From an uncultured Roseovarius sp. (GTDB lineage: Bacteria > Pseudomonadota > Alphaproteobacteria > Rhodobacterales > Rhodobacteraceae), in NCBI RefSeq assembly GCF_947489715.1, contig NZ_CANLER010000007.1, positions 186,001 to 250,000 of the forward strand: a stretch of DNA of 64,000 bases, given 5' to 3'. The notes under the pieces were generated by a model that searched no databases, was not told the origin of the DNA, and saw only the letters and a program-made list of their open reading frames with translations. Both the position numbers and the translations under genes were made by a program. This document shows positions 1 through 9,090 of this stretch, piece by piece. Positions within the stretch are counted from its first letter, which is position 1, and every line of letters begins with the position of its first letter.

Positions 1-303
1 TTAGGACGGCAGGTCGCGGCTAAGTTCTTCCAGCGAGCCTTCGCGTGCAGTGCCATCTGCCATTGCGGGCAGTTCGATTTCGGCACATGTGCCTGCGTCA
101 ACCAGGGTCCAGGCGTTGCCTTGGTAGTCGACGGTCGAGGTGCCCGCGCAAGTGGTGCCAGCACCAGCCTTGCAGCCGTTTTCACCGGCCAGAGCAACAC
201 CGTAGCATTTCTCTTTGCTAGCAGCGCTTGCACCAGTGGTGTGAGCAGCGATGGCTGCAGTTACGGCGCCGGCAATGGCTACGGTTTTCATGATCTTCGA
301 CAT
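1..303 (-). CDS. bufA: DUF2282 / BufA1-type bufferin precursor (periplasmic metallophore RiPP)
   Basis: The 100-residue product has an N-terminal signal peptide ending near GASA-A (residue 28). A short cysteine-bearing core follows: K-C-Y-G-V-A, N-G-C-K-A-G, T-T-C-A-G, then a W-T-L-V-x-A-G-T-C block, giving four Cys in the DUF2282 pattern. DUF2282 proteins are now known as bufferins, copper-binding peptides modified by a DUF692 enzyme (BufB) with a DUF2063 partner (BufC). Those partners would lie beyond the left edge, so their presence is inferred. The stop codon is the first three bases of the window. The start at 303 has a GGGAG Shine-Dalgarno, but Met5 (291) is an alternative because an ECF-like promoter overlaps the first ATG. 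Confidence 0.85.
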   Translation of the reverse strand: MSKIMKTVAIAGAVTAAIAAHTTGASAASKEKCYGVALAGENGCKAGAGTTCAGTSTVDYQGNAWTLVDAGTCAEIELPAMADGTAREGSLEELSRDLPS

Positions 304-328
304 TCGGGTGTCTCCCTAAGTAGGTTAC
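303..328 (-). promoter_or_regulatory. ECF-sigma-like promoter motif overlapping the bufA start
   Basis: On the minus strand GTAACC (328-323) is followed by exactly 16 bases and then CGAA (306-303). This -35/-10 layout is typical of ECF sigma factors. From memory it resembles the motif reported for SigF-controlled bufferin genes of Caulobacter. The last A of CGAA is the A of the annotated ATG, so if the motif is active the transcript starts inside the frame and translation would begin at Met5. Confidence 0.45.
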
Positions 329-503
329 ATCGCATCGCATACAGGCGACGGTTTCATCTTATCGCCGTGTTGGCGATGAAGAGAACATAATTGCCGAGGT
401 GGGCAAAAAACCACTCACGAGATCGTTAGACACGCGCGTGTCAGGATGTGTGAGTACCTAATTCTTAGATAAGATATTGAATAGTAAAAATAAAACGAAT
501 TTC

Positions 504-546
504 ACGCGACCGAAAGCGTAATGTTTGTTACAGATTTCGGTCGCGT
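504..546. terminator. 12-bp stem hairpin downstream of thrS
   Basis: ACGCGACCGAAA (504-515) is the exact reverse complement of 535-546, with a 19-base loop. The T-run (545-550) follows on the plus strand, while the minus strand, where thrS ends at 560, has only a weak T-rich tail. It most likely ends thrS transcription. Apart from this hairpin and the bufA promoter region, 329-559 shows nothing clear. Confidence 0.55.
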
Positions 547-559
547 TTTTTGGTGATTG

Positions 560-2506
560 TTACAGCATATCCGGAGGCGTGGCTTCGCGGGTAAGCTCAG
601 TTGTAACAGTATCAAGGGACTGAACACTGGTTTGCTTCTCACCCAAACGACGGATCGAAACCGTTCCTTCCTGAACTTCTTTCATGCCACAGGCCAGAAT
701 CACCGGCACTTTTCCCACCGAGTGTTCACGTACCTTGTAGTTGATCTTCTCATTGCGCAGGTCTGCTTCTGCCCGGATGCCAGCGGCGCGCAATGTGTCT
801 ACGACCCCTTGCACGTAATCATTCGCATCAGAGATGATCGAAGCGACAACAACCTGACGCGGCGCCAGCCAGAACGGTAGCTTGCCTGAGTAGTTTTCCA
901 GCATAATGCCCAGGAAACGCTCAAAGCTGCCCAGGATGGCGCGGTGCAGCATGACCGGACGGTGTTTTTCGCCATCTGCGCCGATATATGTGGCGTCCAG
1001 CCGTTCCGGCAGGTTGAAATCCGCCTGGAAGGTGCCGCATTGCCATTCGCGCCCAATTGCGTCGGTCAGTTTGAAATCAAGTTTGGGACCGTAGAACGCG
1101 CCTTCGCCCGGATCGACTTCGAAGTCATTGCGTACGCTGAGGATGGCTTTTTCAAGTGCGTCCTCGGCCTTGTCCCAAACCTCGTCCGACCCCACCCGCA
1201 CGTCCGGGCGGGTGCTGAGCTTGATGTCAAAGCTCGCAAATCCCGCGTCACGGTAGATGTCCGACAGAAGGTCGATGAATTTCGAACACTCCTCCTCGAT
1301 CTGATCCTCGGTGCAGAAGATATGCGCGTCGTCCTGTGTAAAACCACGCACCCGCATAAGCCCGTGCAACGCGCCATGCGCCTCGTAACGGTGGCACGAG
1401 CCGAATTCAGCCAGACGCAACGGCAGGTCGCGATAGGATTTGATGCCCTGGTTGAAGATCTGCACGTGGCAGGGACAGTTCATCGGCTTTAGAGCGTTCA
1501 CGCGCTTTTCGTTGGCGTGCTCTTCGTCGATCTCCGTGATGTACATGTTTTCACGGTACTTGTCCCAGTGACCCGAGGCTTCCCACAGCTTGCGGTCCAC
1601 CACCTGCGGCGTCTTGATCTCCTGATAACCGGCTTTGGTCAGTTTGCGGCGCATATAGTCTTCGAGTGCGCGGTAAATCGTCCAGCCGTTGGGGTGCCAG
1701 AAAACCATGCCTGGGGCTTCTTCCTGAAAGTGGAAAAGCTCCATTTCACGTCCCAAACGCCGGTGGTCGCGCTTTTCGGCTTCTTCCAGGAACGTCAAAT
1801 GAGCCTTGAGTTTTTCCTTGCCGGTGAACCCGACGCCGTAGATGCGTTGCAACATCGGGCGTTTTGAATCCCCGCGCCAATAGGCACCGGCAACGCTCAT
1901 CAACTTGAAGGCATCGGCAGGAAGCTGACCGGTGTGTTGCAGATGTGGACCGCGACAAAGATCCTGCCAGTGCCCGTGCCAGTACATCCGCAGCGGTTCA
2001 TCGCCGGGAATGGCTTCGATCAGTTCGACCTTGAAAGGCTCGCCCGCGTCTTCGTAATGCTTGACCGCACGGGCACGATCCCAGATCTCGGTCCTGACCT
2101 CGTCGCGGAGGTTGATGATCTCTTTCATCTTCTTTTCGATCAGACCCAGGTCTTCGGGTGTGAACGGCTCGGTCCGGTCGAAATCATAATACCAGCCATT
2201 GTCGATGACCGGTCCGATGGTGACTTTAACATCTGGCCAAATCTCCTGTACGGCGCGGGCCATGACATGGGCCAGATCATGCCGGATCAGCTCATTCGCC
2301 TGCGCCTCGTCTTTCATCGTGTGGATGCTGATCTCGGCATCGTTTTCCACTGGCCATTGCAGGTCCCAGTGCTGGCCGTTCACGGTGGCCGATATGGCTT
2401 TTTTAGCCAGTGAGCTGGAGATATCGGCTGCAACCTCGGCAGGGGTGATCCCTGCGTCATAGGAACGTGCATTGCCATCGGGAAGGGTAAGGGAAATCTG
2501 GGCCAT
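560..2506 (-). CDS. thrS: Threonine--tRNA ligase
   Basis: Class II aminoacyl-tRNA synthetase of 648 residues that charges tRNA-Thr in the cytoplasm. The order is: TGS domain (about residues 1-60), editing-associated SAD region, catalytic core and C-terminal HGTP anticodon-binding domain. The catalytic core shows the zinc Cys in [10 protein letters not shown], motif 2 around [16 protein letters not shown], and motif 3 around [16 protein letters not shown]. The frame opens at 2539, but the ATG at 2506 has a GAGGAG Shine-Dalgarno about 9 bases upstream and gives the usual [11 protein letters not shown] start. Length is normal for the family. It stands alone between bufA and an intergenic region. 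Confidence 0.97.
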   Translation of the reverse strand: MAQISLTLPDGNARSYDAGITPAEVAADISSSLAKKAISATVNGQHWDLQWPVENDAEISIHTMKDEAQANELIRHDLAHVMARAVQEIWPDVKVTIGPVIDNGWYYDFDRTEPFTPEDLGLIEKKMKEIINLRDEVRTEIWDRARAVKHYEDAGEPFKVELIEAIPGDEPLRMYWHGHWQDLCRGPHLQHTGQLPADAFKLMSVAGAYWRGDSKRPMLQRIYGVGFTGKEKLKAHLTFLEEAEKRDHRRLGREMELFHFQEEAPGMVFWHPNGWTIYRALEDYMRRKLTKAGYQEIKTPQVVDRKLWEASGHWDKYRENMYITEIDEEHANEKRVNALKPMNCPCHVQIFNQGIKSYRDLPLRLAEFGSCHRYEAHGALHGLMRVRGFTQDDAHIFCTEDQIEEECSKFIDLLSDIYRDAGFASFDIKLSTRPDVRVGSDEVWDKAEDALEKAILSVRNDFEVDPGEGAFYGPKLDFKLTDAIGREWQCGTFQADFNLPERLDATYIGADGEKHRPVMLHRAILGSFERFLGIMLENYSGKLPFWLAPRQVVVASIISDANDYVQGVVDTLRAAGIRAEADLRNEKINYKVREHSVGKVPVILACGMKEVQEGTVSIRRLGEKQTSVQSLDTVTTELTREATPPDML

Positions 2507-2892
2507 TGGCCTGAAGCTCCTCGTCGGTTTGGCGCCCACGGAACGCCCGGTTGCGGGTTATTTGGTGTGCGGTCTATGTGACGTGGGTGTTTTGCCAAGT
2601 CAAGCCTGTCGGGGCATCCCGCGGCATTTCCAAGCTGGTAAGGTGAAATTTTACAGCAGGTCGAATTGACCCAAGCGATTGAAAGGTAACCGATACTCGC
2701 CCTGGGTGTGCGACTGTATTCCGATTCAGTGCCAATCGCATACGTGCTTGGTGCGCAAATGTATACGAGAATTCCGCGTAACATATTGACGCATATAAAT
2801 AAATTTCGTGGACATGTTCGGGTAAGGCCGTATCCTGCCACTCAAGCGTGCCGTGCTGGCACGAAGATGAGCAATATTTCGGGGAGCTGCAA
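2507..2892. other. Intergenic region between thrS and a small divergent gene
   Basis: No convincing gene. It carries the leaders of thrS (minus) and of the small gene at 2893 (plus). An AT-rich stretch around 2781-2805 contains a TTGACG hexamer (2786-2791) but no well-spaced -10. A 6-bp hairpin, CGTGCC (2847-2852) with GGCACG (2858-2863), lies in the leader of the small gene. Confidence 0.5.
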
Positions 2893-3111
2893 ATGACGTC
2901 TTATAATGTGAATTTTGAGCTATCGGTCGAGGATGTTGAACTGATCGAAACTGCCTTGCGATTGACCAAGCAGGAATTGTCCAACGAGCAGCTTGTTACA
3001 GATGCACCAGCGCATGATGAAACACTGCGACGAATTCAGGATTTGCTTGGACGTATGCATAATCAAAAGGTTTTCTATCGCCCTCGCGCCGGTGCCTATA
3101 TCGGTGGATAG
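2893..3111 (+). CDS. Small conserved-type hypothetical protein (72 aa)
   Basis: Unrecognised soluble protein. Residues 1-15 read like a beta strand (T-S-Y-N-V-N-F-E-L). A long, mostly helical acidic segment follows (S-V-E-D-V-E-L-I-E-T-A-L-R-L), with a basic, Gly-rich tail ending in Y-I-G-G. The frame opens at 2848, but the ATG at 2893 is preceded by GGGGAG (2881-2886), so I chose that start. No transmembrane segment, signal peptide or known DNA-binding motif is visible. It is transcribed in the same direction as the hydrolase at 3195, 83 bases away, so co-transcription is possible. No function is assigned. Confidence 0.65.
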   Translation: MTSYNVNFELSVEDVELIETALRLTKQELSNEQLVTDAPAHDETLRRIQDLLGRMHNQKVFYRPRAGAYIGG

Positions 3112-3194
3112 GTTGCATTAAATCTTAGCTTGCACGCGCTGCCGTCTTGCGGTGTACACTGGTGACTGACTGGCAGTTCGCAGGCGGAACAAAC

Positions 3195-3947
3195 ATGGCA
3201 AAAGCCAAATTTCTGACAACTGATGACGGGCGCAACCTCGCCTATCATGCGACGCCGGGCGCATTGCCCGGTGTCGTTTTCCTCGGCGGGTTCAATTCCG
3301 ATATGGAAGGTACAAAAGCCGTCCACCTTGAAGAATGGGCGCGGCGTACGGGACGTGCATTTCTGAGGTTTGATTATTCCGGGCATGGCCAATCATCCGA
3401 GTCGTTTGTCGATGGCGCGATTGGCGATTGGGCGAAGGATGCCGCCGCTGCGATCAGCACGCTTACCGAAGGGCCGCAGGTTCTTGTTGGCTCGTCGATG
3501 GGGGGATGGATGGCCCTGCTGACGGCGCGGTCCATGCCGGAACGTGTTGCCGGTCTGGTTACCATCGCGGCGGCGCCGGATTTCACCGAAGATTCGATGT
3601 GGGCAGGATTTGATGATGTGCAACGCACCGAGCTTCTGGAAAAGGGCCAGATCGCATTGCCAAGCGAATACGATGAACCTTATATCATTACCCGCCGCCT
3701 GATCGAAGAGGGGCGGGAAAATCTTGTGATGCGCGAGCCGCTGAAACTGCCTTTCCCGGTGCGGTTTCTGCAGGGCACGGCGGATTTGGATGTGGACATG
3801 ACGGTGGCGCTGCGCTTGCTTGATCACGCAGTTGGGCCGGATATGCGGCTGACATTGGTGGATGGCGCAGATCACCGGTTCTCGGATACGGAGTGTCTGG
3901 CGCTGATCGAAAACGCCGTCGAAGACGTGCTGGCGCGCGCTGGCTGA
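3195..3947 (+). CDS. Alpha/beta hydrolase
   Basis: 250-residue cytoplasmic serine hydrolase of the alpha/beta-hydrolase fold. The nucleophile elbow is G-S-S-M-G (Ser101), with an FDYSGHG oxyanion-strand segment upstream and a D-H-R-F-S block near the C-terminus supplying the catalytic His (His227). The likely acid is in ADLDVD. The sequence style resembles ABHD10-type thioesterase/esterase proteins, but the substrate cannot be read from sequence. The frame opens at 3147; ATG 3195, preceded by GGCGGA, gives the usual N-terminus. It begins a three-gene run with a VOC protein 15 bases downstream. Confidence 0.85.
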   Translation: MAKAKFLTTDDGRNLAYHATPGALPGVVFLGGFNSDMEGTKAVHLEEWARRTGRAFLRFDYSGHGQSSESFVDGAIGDWAKDAAAAISTLTEGPQVLVGSSMGGWMALLTARSMPERVAGLVTIAAAPDFTEDSMWAGFDDVQRTELLEKGQIALPSEYDEPYIITRRLIEEGRENLVMREPLKLPFPVRFLQGTADLDVDMTVALRLLDHAVGPDMRLTLVDGADHRFSDTECLALIENAVEDVLARAG

Positions 3948-3962
3948 AACGAAAGGTCGAGC

Positions 3963-4406
3963 ATGGAACAGCGGGTTTCACTGATTACGCTGGGGGTTCG
4001 GGACATGGACCGGACCGCGCGTTTCTACGAAGACTTGGGTTGGCAACGCGTAGAAAGCCCCGACGGGGTGATTGCCTTTGATCTGATTGGTCAGACCTTG
4101 GGTCTTTATCCGCTGGAGGCATTGGCCGAGGAAATCGGTGTGCCTATTGATGAACTGGGGCGCGGGGCAATCACGCTGGCTCATAATGTACGTCAGAAAG
4201 AGGATGTGGATGCGCTGATTTCAGCCGCGGAGACTGCCGGTGCAATCATTTTCAAGAAACCCTGCGATGTATTCTGGGGCGGATATCACGGCTATTTTGC
4301 CGATCCGGAGGGCCATATCTGGGAAGTTGCTCATAATCCGTTCTCACCGCTATCGACCGATGGCGAATTTCGCTGGAATGGATATCAGACCGAGACAAAG
4401 AGTTGA
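3963..4406 (+). CDS. VOC (glyoxalase/bleomycin-resistance fold) family protein
   Basis: 147-residue protein of the vicinal-oxygen-chelate superfamily. The N-terminal module shows S-L-I-T-L-G-V-R-D-M-D-R-T-A-R-F-Y-E-D-L-G-W, the classic first beta-alpha-beta unit. The C-terminal module ends with Y-F-A-D-P-E-G-H-I-W-E-V-A-H-N, whose Glu is the usual metal ligand. Many members are metal-dependent lyases, isomerases or dioxygenases, and the substrate is unknown here. It lies 15 bases after the upstream hydrolase and about 70 bases before another, suggesting a small co-transcribed detoxification or catabolic group. Confidence 0.85.
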   Translation: MEQRVSLITLGVRDMDRTARFYEDLGWQRVESPDGVIAFDLIGQTLGLYPLEALAEEIGVPIDELGRGAITLAHNVRQKEDVDALISAAETAGAIIFKKPCDVFWGGYHGYFADPEGHIWEVAHNPFSPLSTDGEFRWNGYQTETKS

Positions 4407-4476
4407 CGCCGCATTTGGCTGTGGCAAGCTGCAATGTAAGGTATCCCGCCACTCCCAAGAACAAGGACGCTAATTG

Positions 4477-5202
4477 ATGCACACTCCCGTCGTGTTTTTA
4501 CCGGGCATGATGTGCGACTTACGTCTTTATGCAATGCAGTTGTTGGAATTCGGCCGGGACCGTTCGGTCACTGTTGCGCCGATAACCATGGGCGAGCGGA
4601 TAGAAGAAATCGCGTCAAACATCCTTGACCGTGTGCCACCTAAATTCGCGCTGGTCGGGTTGTCGATGGGCGGCATTGTAGCAATGGAAATGCTGCGCCG
4701 TGCACCGGACCGGATCACGCGCATCGCGTTGCTCAGTACGAATTCTTTGGCCGAAACGCCGCAATCCGCTGCGGATTACGAACCGCTGATCATCAAGCTA
4801 CGGTCTGGCCAGTTGGAAGAGGCGGTGCAGGGGTTGATGCCGCCTGAGCATATTGGTGCCGGAACCGGACGCAGTGCGGTGATGGCGGAACTGCTCGAAA
4901 TGGCCAAAGACATGGGCCCCGAGGCAATTGTCCGTCAGATTAGAGCATTGCAGCGCCGGCGCGACTATCAGTCCGTATTGCGTAAATGTAAGGTGCCGGC
5001 CCTTGTATTATGCGGCGATCAGGACGGGCTCACACCCTTAAAACGCCACACGCTGATGGCCGAGCTGATCCCCTATGCCGAACTTTCAGTGCTTGAAGGT
5101 GTCGGGCATCTGCCGACACTGGAAAATCCTGACGCTACAAATGCCGCGCTGCATGGTTGGTTGAAACAGCCATTCGTCCTGCGTACCCGTGTCGAAAGTT
5201 GA
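4477..5202 (+). CDS. Alpha/beta hydrolase
   Basis: 241-residue alpha/beta hydrolase. It shows V-F-L-P-G-M-M-C-D at the first strand, nucleophile motif G-L-S-M-G (Ser63), acid-bearing C-G-D-Q-D-G-L-T-P, and catalytic His in E-G-V-G-H-L-P-T-L-E. It resembles the MhpC/BioH-like esterase branch, but neighbours give no specific substrate. An in-frame TTG sits just before the ATG at 4477. The ATG is preferred because AAGGA lies at suitable distance. It converges with phaZ, whose stop lies only five bases beyond this gene's stop. Confidence 0.82.
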   Translation: MHTPVVFLPGMMCDLRLYAMQLLEFGRDRSVTVAPITMGERIEEIASNILDRVPPKFALVGLSMGGIVAMEMLRRAPDRITRIALLSTNSLAETPQSAADYEPLIIKLRSGQLEEAVQGLMPPEHIGAGTGRSAVMAELLEMAKDMGPEAIVRQIRALQRRRDYQSVLRKCKVPALVLCGDQDGLTPLKRHTLMAELIPYAELSVLEGVGHLPTLENPDATNAALHGWLKQPFVLRTRVES

Positions 5203-5207
5203 TCCGT

Positions 5208-6518
5208 TTAGGCTGCAGCGTTCTTGTTCGCCGGTTTTTTAACTTTTCCCTTCTTGCGCGGGGATGTGCGGTTGCGCGGTTCGGGCGCATCGCTGTTGGC
5301 GTCGATGAAATCTAGGACAAGCGGGCGGATATTATTGCGCCAACTGCGACCGGCAAAGATACCATAATGGCCGGCATCGGGTTCGACATAGCTGGCTTTC
5401 TTGCTGTCTGGCAAGCTGGTGCAAAGATCGAGCGCCGCAATACACTGTCCTGGGGCAGAAATATCGTCCTTGCCCCCTTCGACAGTTTTGACCGCCACGT
5501 TAGTAATCTTGCTGAAATCGACGCGGTGCCCGTCGACAACAAAGCGGTTGCGAGCAATTTCCAACCCTTTGAAAATGCGCTCAACCGTTGAAAGGTAAAA
5601 TTCCGCCGGCATATCCATGACAGCAAGATATTCATCGTAGAACTTGTTGTGAGGATCGCGATCGCTTGCGTTGCCCTGCGCCACGCGCGAGATCTGATCT
5701 ACAAAGGCTTTCATGTGCCGTTCGCTATTCATAGACATGAAAGATGCCAGTTGCAGCAGGCCTGGGTAAACCATGCGTCCGACACCGGGATATTTGAAAC
5801 CAACCCGTTGGATCATGGTCTCTTCAAGCTGGCCCATCGTCACGCGACGCCCGAAATCGGTCACGTCGGTCGGCGTTGCATCCGGGTCAACCGGGCCGCC
5901 GATCAGGGTCAGCGACCGCGGTTGCGCATCCGGGTCCTGCTCGGCCAGGTAAGCGGTGGCGGCCAGGGTCAGCGGAACCGGCTGGCATACGGCGATCACA
6001 TGCAGATCTGATCCCAGCTCGCGCATGAAATCGACAAGGTAAAGCGTATAATCCTCGATATCAAACTTGCCTGCTGAAACCGGAATGTCACGGGCGTTGT
6101 GCCAGTCGGTCACATAGACCTCGCAATCGGGCAGCAGCGACCGGACGGTCGAGCGCAGAAGCGTGGCATAGTGGCCCGACATCGGTGCGACCAGCAGAAC
6201 CCGGCGCGCCATTTCTTCACGGCCTGAGACATCGAAGTGAATCAGATCACCGAACGGTCGGTTGACCACGGTCTCGATGTTGATCAGGTGGTCGCGGCCA
6301 TCTTCGCCGGTGATGCTTTCGATGCCCCAGTCGGGCTTTGTTACCATGCGCTGAAAGGTTCGTTCCGTCACTTCACCCCACGCAGACATCCACTGAAAGG
6401 CGGGATTTGGCGCAAGGCTAAAAACCGGATATGATGCAAGTGAAAGAGCGGTGGCCCCCAGCCACTGATTGGTGTTACGGAGGGTTTCCATCAGGTCATA
6501 TGTGGCCATGTAGCGCAT
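5208..6518 (-). CDS. phaZ: Intracellular poly(3-hydroxybutyrate) depolymerase
   Basis: 436-residue PhaZ1-type intracellular depolymerase, acting on native PHB granules to release hydroxybutyrate units. The family uses a Cys nucleophile rather than Ser, seen here as A-V-C-Q-P (Cys178). The catalytic His lies in D-A-G-H-Y-G-I-F-A-G-R. The C-terminus is a Lys-rich low-complexity tail (K-K-G-K-V-K-K-P-A-N-K). The ATG at 6518 has GAGGAG six bases upstream. It is divergent from phaC across a 103-bp region holding a PhaR-type dyad, so both genes are probably under PhaR control. Confidence 0.93.
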   Translation of the reverse strand: MRYMATYDLMETLRNTNQWLGATALSLASYPVFSLAPNPAFQWMSAWGEVTERTFQRMVTKPDWGIESITGEDGRDHLINIETVVNRPFGDLIHFDVSGREEMARRVLLVAPMSGHYATLLRSTVRSLLPDCEVYVTDWHNARDIPVSAGKFDIEDYTLYLVDFMRELGSDLHVIAVCQPVPLTLAATAYLAEQDPDAQPRSLTLIGGPVDPDATPTDVTDFGRRVTMGQLEETMIQRVGFKYPGVGRMVYPGLLQLASFMSMNSERHMKAFVDQISRVAQGNASDRDPHNKFYDEYLAVMDMPAEFYLSTVERIFKGLEIARNRFVVDGHRVDFSKITNVAVKTVEGGKDDISAPGQCIAALDLCTSLPDSKKASYVEPDAGHYGIFAGRSWRNNIRPLVLDFIDANSDAPEPRNRTSPRKKGKVKKPANKNAAA

Positions 6519-6580
6519 CTTATTCTCCTCGGGGCGGTCTGCCCGGTTCCATTCGTCGCACTGCCCTCCCGCAACGCTAC

Positions 6581-6597
6581 GCTATGCTGCATAGCAG
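6581..6597. promoter_or_regulatory. Putative PhaR operator between phaZ and phaC
   Basis: CTGC-ATA-GCAG at 6587-6597 matches the CTGC-N3-GCAG pattern known for PhaR of Paracoccus and Rhodobacter. It overlaps a wider dyad, GCTATG-CTG-CATAGC (6581-6595). It lies 25 bases before the phaC ATG and 69 bases before the phaZ ATG. Confidence 0.7.
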
Positions 6598-6621
6598 AAA
6601 CTTTAGAAGGATTTCTTCACT

Positions 6622-8427
6622 ATGGCAACGCATGAGGACGTCGAAGCCGTGAATATTGACAAATTGAATGAAAATCTTGCGCGGGTGGAAGAACTTTCGA
6701 AAAGATTGGTAAACGCGTTTTCTGTTCGTAATCCACCCAAACCCTCGCTTGGTGGTCCATCGCCGGATTTGTTTGTAAAAGCCGCCACTTCCTATTGGAG
6801 CGAGATATTAGAAAACCCTAGCAAGCTGTTTGAGAACCAGCTTGAGTATTGGGGCAAATCCGTGCGCCATTACATAGATGCCCAGCAATTATTGCTGCAA
6901 AGCGGCGCGGAAGAGGGAGCGGACGCAGAAAAACCGCGTCCCACAGATAAGAGGTTTGCCAACCCGCTGTGGGAAACCAACCCCTATTTCAGATATATCA
7001 AAGACCAATATTTGCTGAATGCCGAAGCTATCGAAAAGGCCGTTGGCGAGGTGGACGACCTGGAGGCCAAGGAACAGCGGCGTCTTGCCTACTTTTCGCG
7101 CCAGATCATCGACCTGATGTCACCCACAAATTTTTTGGGCACAAACCCTGATGCGCTTGAGCGCGCAGTTGAGACAGAGGGCGAATCACTTGTTAAAGGG
7201 TTGGAGAACCTGGTGGCCGATCTTGAGGCCAATAATGGTGAAGTCGTCGTACGGCTGGCGGACGAAGGCGCCTTTGAATTGGGAGGCAACGTCGCCACCA
7301 CACCGGGTGAAGTGGTCTATCGCAACCGCATGATGGAACTGATCCAATACGCCCCATCGACCGAAAAGGTTCATGAGGTGCCGCTGGTGATCTTCCCGCC
7401 CTGGATCAACAAGTTCTACATTCTCGACCTGAAAGAGCAAAACAGCCTGATCAAGTGGATTACTGATCAGGGGTATACGCTCTTTGTCGTTTCCTGGGTC
7501 AATCCGGACACGTCTTACGCCGATGTCGGGATGGAAGACTACGTTGAGGAAGGGTTCCTTGCGGCGATCCGCGAGGCAAAGGCAATTACCGGACAAAAGC
7601 AAGTTAATACGGTTGGATATTGCATTGCCGGAACGACCTTGCATTTGACCTTGGCCCTATTGAATAAGCGGAAGGACAAAAGCATCAAATCCGCCACTTT
7701 CTTCACGGCATTGACGGATTTTTCCGAACAGGGTGAATTTACGCCGTTTCTTCAGGACGATTTCATTGACGGGATCGAGGCTGAAGTCAGCGAGCAGGGC
7801 ATCCTGCGGTCTTTCATCATGTCGCGTACCATGTCGTTCCTGCGGTCGAACGATCTGATCTACACACCGGCCATAAAAAGCTACATGATGGGGGAAACAC
7901 CTCCGGCTTTTGATTTGCTTTACTGGAATGGTGATGGATCGAACCTGCCGGGGAAAATGGCGGTCGATTATCTTCGCGGCCTGTGTCAGCGCAATGAGTT
8001 CGTGACCGATGGTATCGACCTGATGGGTGAGACGCTTCATATCCGGGATGTGAACGTTCCCCTGATGTCGGTGACGTGTCAGACCGATCACATTGCACCC
8101 TGGAAGGATTGTTATCGCGGTTTCCAGATGACCGGCTCCAAGGACAAAACCTTTATCGTTTCCGAATCCGGCCATATCGCGGGGATTGTGAACCCGCCTT
8201 CTAAAAAGAAGTACGGGCACTACACCAACGACGATCTGGGGCTGGTTTCGGAAGACTGGATCGAAGGTGCGAAATACCACGAAGGATCTTGGTGGCCGCT
8301 ATGGGAAAAGTGGCTGCGCAAGCAATCTGGCAAGAAAATTGCCGCCAGGGAACCCGGTGATTCGGAGCATAAACCCCTGTGTTCGGCCCCTGGGACCTAT
8401 GTGAAGCGCAAGGCAAGCGCTTTGTAA
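6622..8427 (+). CDS. phaC: Class I poly(3-hydroxyalkanoate) synthase
   Basis: 601-residue PHA synthase polymerising (R)-3-hydroxybutyryl-CoA on granule surfaces. The N-terminal PhaC_N domain (about 100-270) precedes an alpha/beta-hydrolase catalytic domain. The lipase-like box is G-Y-C-I-A-G with catalytic Cys334. The acid is Asp489 in C-Q-T-D-H-I-A-P-W, and the His is His518 in S-G-H-I-A-G-I-V-N-P-P. The length fits class I enzymes, which need no PhaE or PhaR subunit. AGAAGG lies upstream of ATG 6622. The phasin gene and the PhaR regulator follow downstream. Confidence 0.96.
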   Translation: MATHEDVEAVNIDKLNENLARVEELSKRLVNAFSVRNPPKPSLGGPSPDLFVKAATSYWSEILENPSKLFENQLEYWGKSVRHYIDAQQLLLQSGAEEGADAEKPRPTDKRFANPLWETNPYFRYIKDQYLLNAEAIEKAVGEVDDLEAKEQRRLAYFSRQIIDLMSPTNFLGTNPDALERAVETEGESLVKGLENLVADLEANNGEVVVRLADEGAFELGGNVATTPGEVVYRNRMMELIQYAPSTEKVHEVPLVIFPPWINKFYILDLKEQNSLIKWITDQGYTLFVVSWVNPDTSYADVGMEDYVEEGFLAAIREAKAITGQKQVNTVGYCIAGTTLHLTLALLNKRKDKSIKSATFFTALTDFSEQGEFTPFLQDDFIDGIEAEVSEQGILRSFIMSRTMSFLRSNDLIYTPAIKSYMMGETPPAFDLLYWNGDGSNLPGKMAVDYLRGLCQRNEFVTDGIDLMGETLHIRDVNVPLMSVTCQTDHIAPWKDCYRGFQMTGSKDKTFIVSESGHIAGIVNPPSKKKYGHYTNDDLGLVSEDWIEGAKYHEGSWWPLWEKWLRKQSGKKIAAREPGDSEHKPLCSAPGTYVKRKASAL

Positions 8428-8459
8428 TCAAGGGTTTAGCGCGGCCCAAAATTATTTTG

Positions 8460-8508
8460 CTGCAGTGCAGAAAAAATACTTGAAATGCTGCACTGCAGCA
8501 TGCATATT
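8460..8508 (+). promoter_or_regulatory. phaP promoter with two PhaR operator dyads
   Basis: CTGCAGTGCAG (8460-8470) and CTGCACTGCAG (8488-8498) are two CTGC-N3-GCAG dyads 28 bp apart. A candidate -35 TTGAAA (8480-8485) and -10 CATATT (8503-8508) are spaced by 17 bp, so the second dyad sits in the spacer. Repression of the phasin gene by PhaR when no granules are present is the known logic of this family. Confidence 0.72.
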
Positions 8509-8564
8509 CTGTGCATACGCAGAAACGCGGTGGACCCGCGCTAAGGATATGAAGGAATAAACCA

Positions 8565-9011
8565 ATGGCTAAAGCACAAGACATCAACACCGTCATGAAA
8601 GACATCATGGGCGCATTCCCCGTCGACACGAAAGCGATGGAAGACGCGTTCAAAAACCAAGCCGCTCTGAACGAAAAACTGTCGGGCGTTGCCCTGACAG
8701 CTGCTGAGCAGTCGGCTGAAATCTCGAACAAATGGACCAAAGAGACTCTGGCCAAACTGAACGACATGACCAAAGCGAAATCCGAGCCGGCCGACTACGC
8801 CAAAGCCGTGACAGATTTTGCCTCGGCCAGTGCCGAAGTAGCAGCCGAAAACATGGCCGCCTTCGCTGAAGTTGCCAAAAAAGTCCAAATGGAAACCGTT
8901 GAGCTGCTGATGTCGGCTGGCAAAGACCTGCAAGAAGACGCAGCCAAAGCCGTCAAAAAAGCAACCGACGACGTGACTGCTGCTGCCAAGAAAGCATCTG
9001 CTGTCAAGTAA
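8565..9011 (+). CDS. phaP: Phasin family protein
   Basis: 148-residue, almost entirely helical, Ala/Lys/Glu-rich protein without Cys or signal peptide. It is the usual make-up of phasins, which coat PHB granules and control their size and number. Amphipathic heptad-like stretches run through residues 40-140, and the C-terminus is Lys/Ala-rich (A-A-K-K-A-S-A-V-K). It sits between the PHA synthase and the PHA repressor, with PhaR dyads in its promoter and a strong terminator after it. It is therefore probably a highly expressed monocistron. AAGGA lies just upstream of ATG 8565. Confidence 0.92.
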   Translation: MAKAQDINTVMKDIMGAFPVDTKAMEDAFKNQAALNEKLSGVALTAAEQSAEISNKWTKETLAKLNDMTKAKSEPADYAKAVTDFASASAEVAAENMAAFAEVAKKVQMETVELLMSAGKDLQEDAAKAVKKATDDVTAAAKKASAVK

Positions 9012-9057
9012 GACCACTTTTCGTACCTGATACCTCCCTGTTGGGTACTTCAAGTGA

Positions 9058-9089
9058 GGGCGAGCCATTGCGGCTCGCCCTTTCTTTTT
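9058..9089 (+). terminator. Rho-independent terminator after phaP
   Basis: GGGCGAGCC (9058-9066) pairs exactly with GGCTCGCCC (9072-9080) around a 5-base loop, followed by TTTCTTTTT (9081-9089). Confidence 0.9.
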
Positions 9090-9090
9090 G

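Noticed and set aside
2708..2896. Short plus-strand frame upstream of the 72-residue gene
   Set aside because: AT-rich leader-like sequence with no ribosome-binding site. The downstream ATG at 2893 has a good one.
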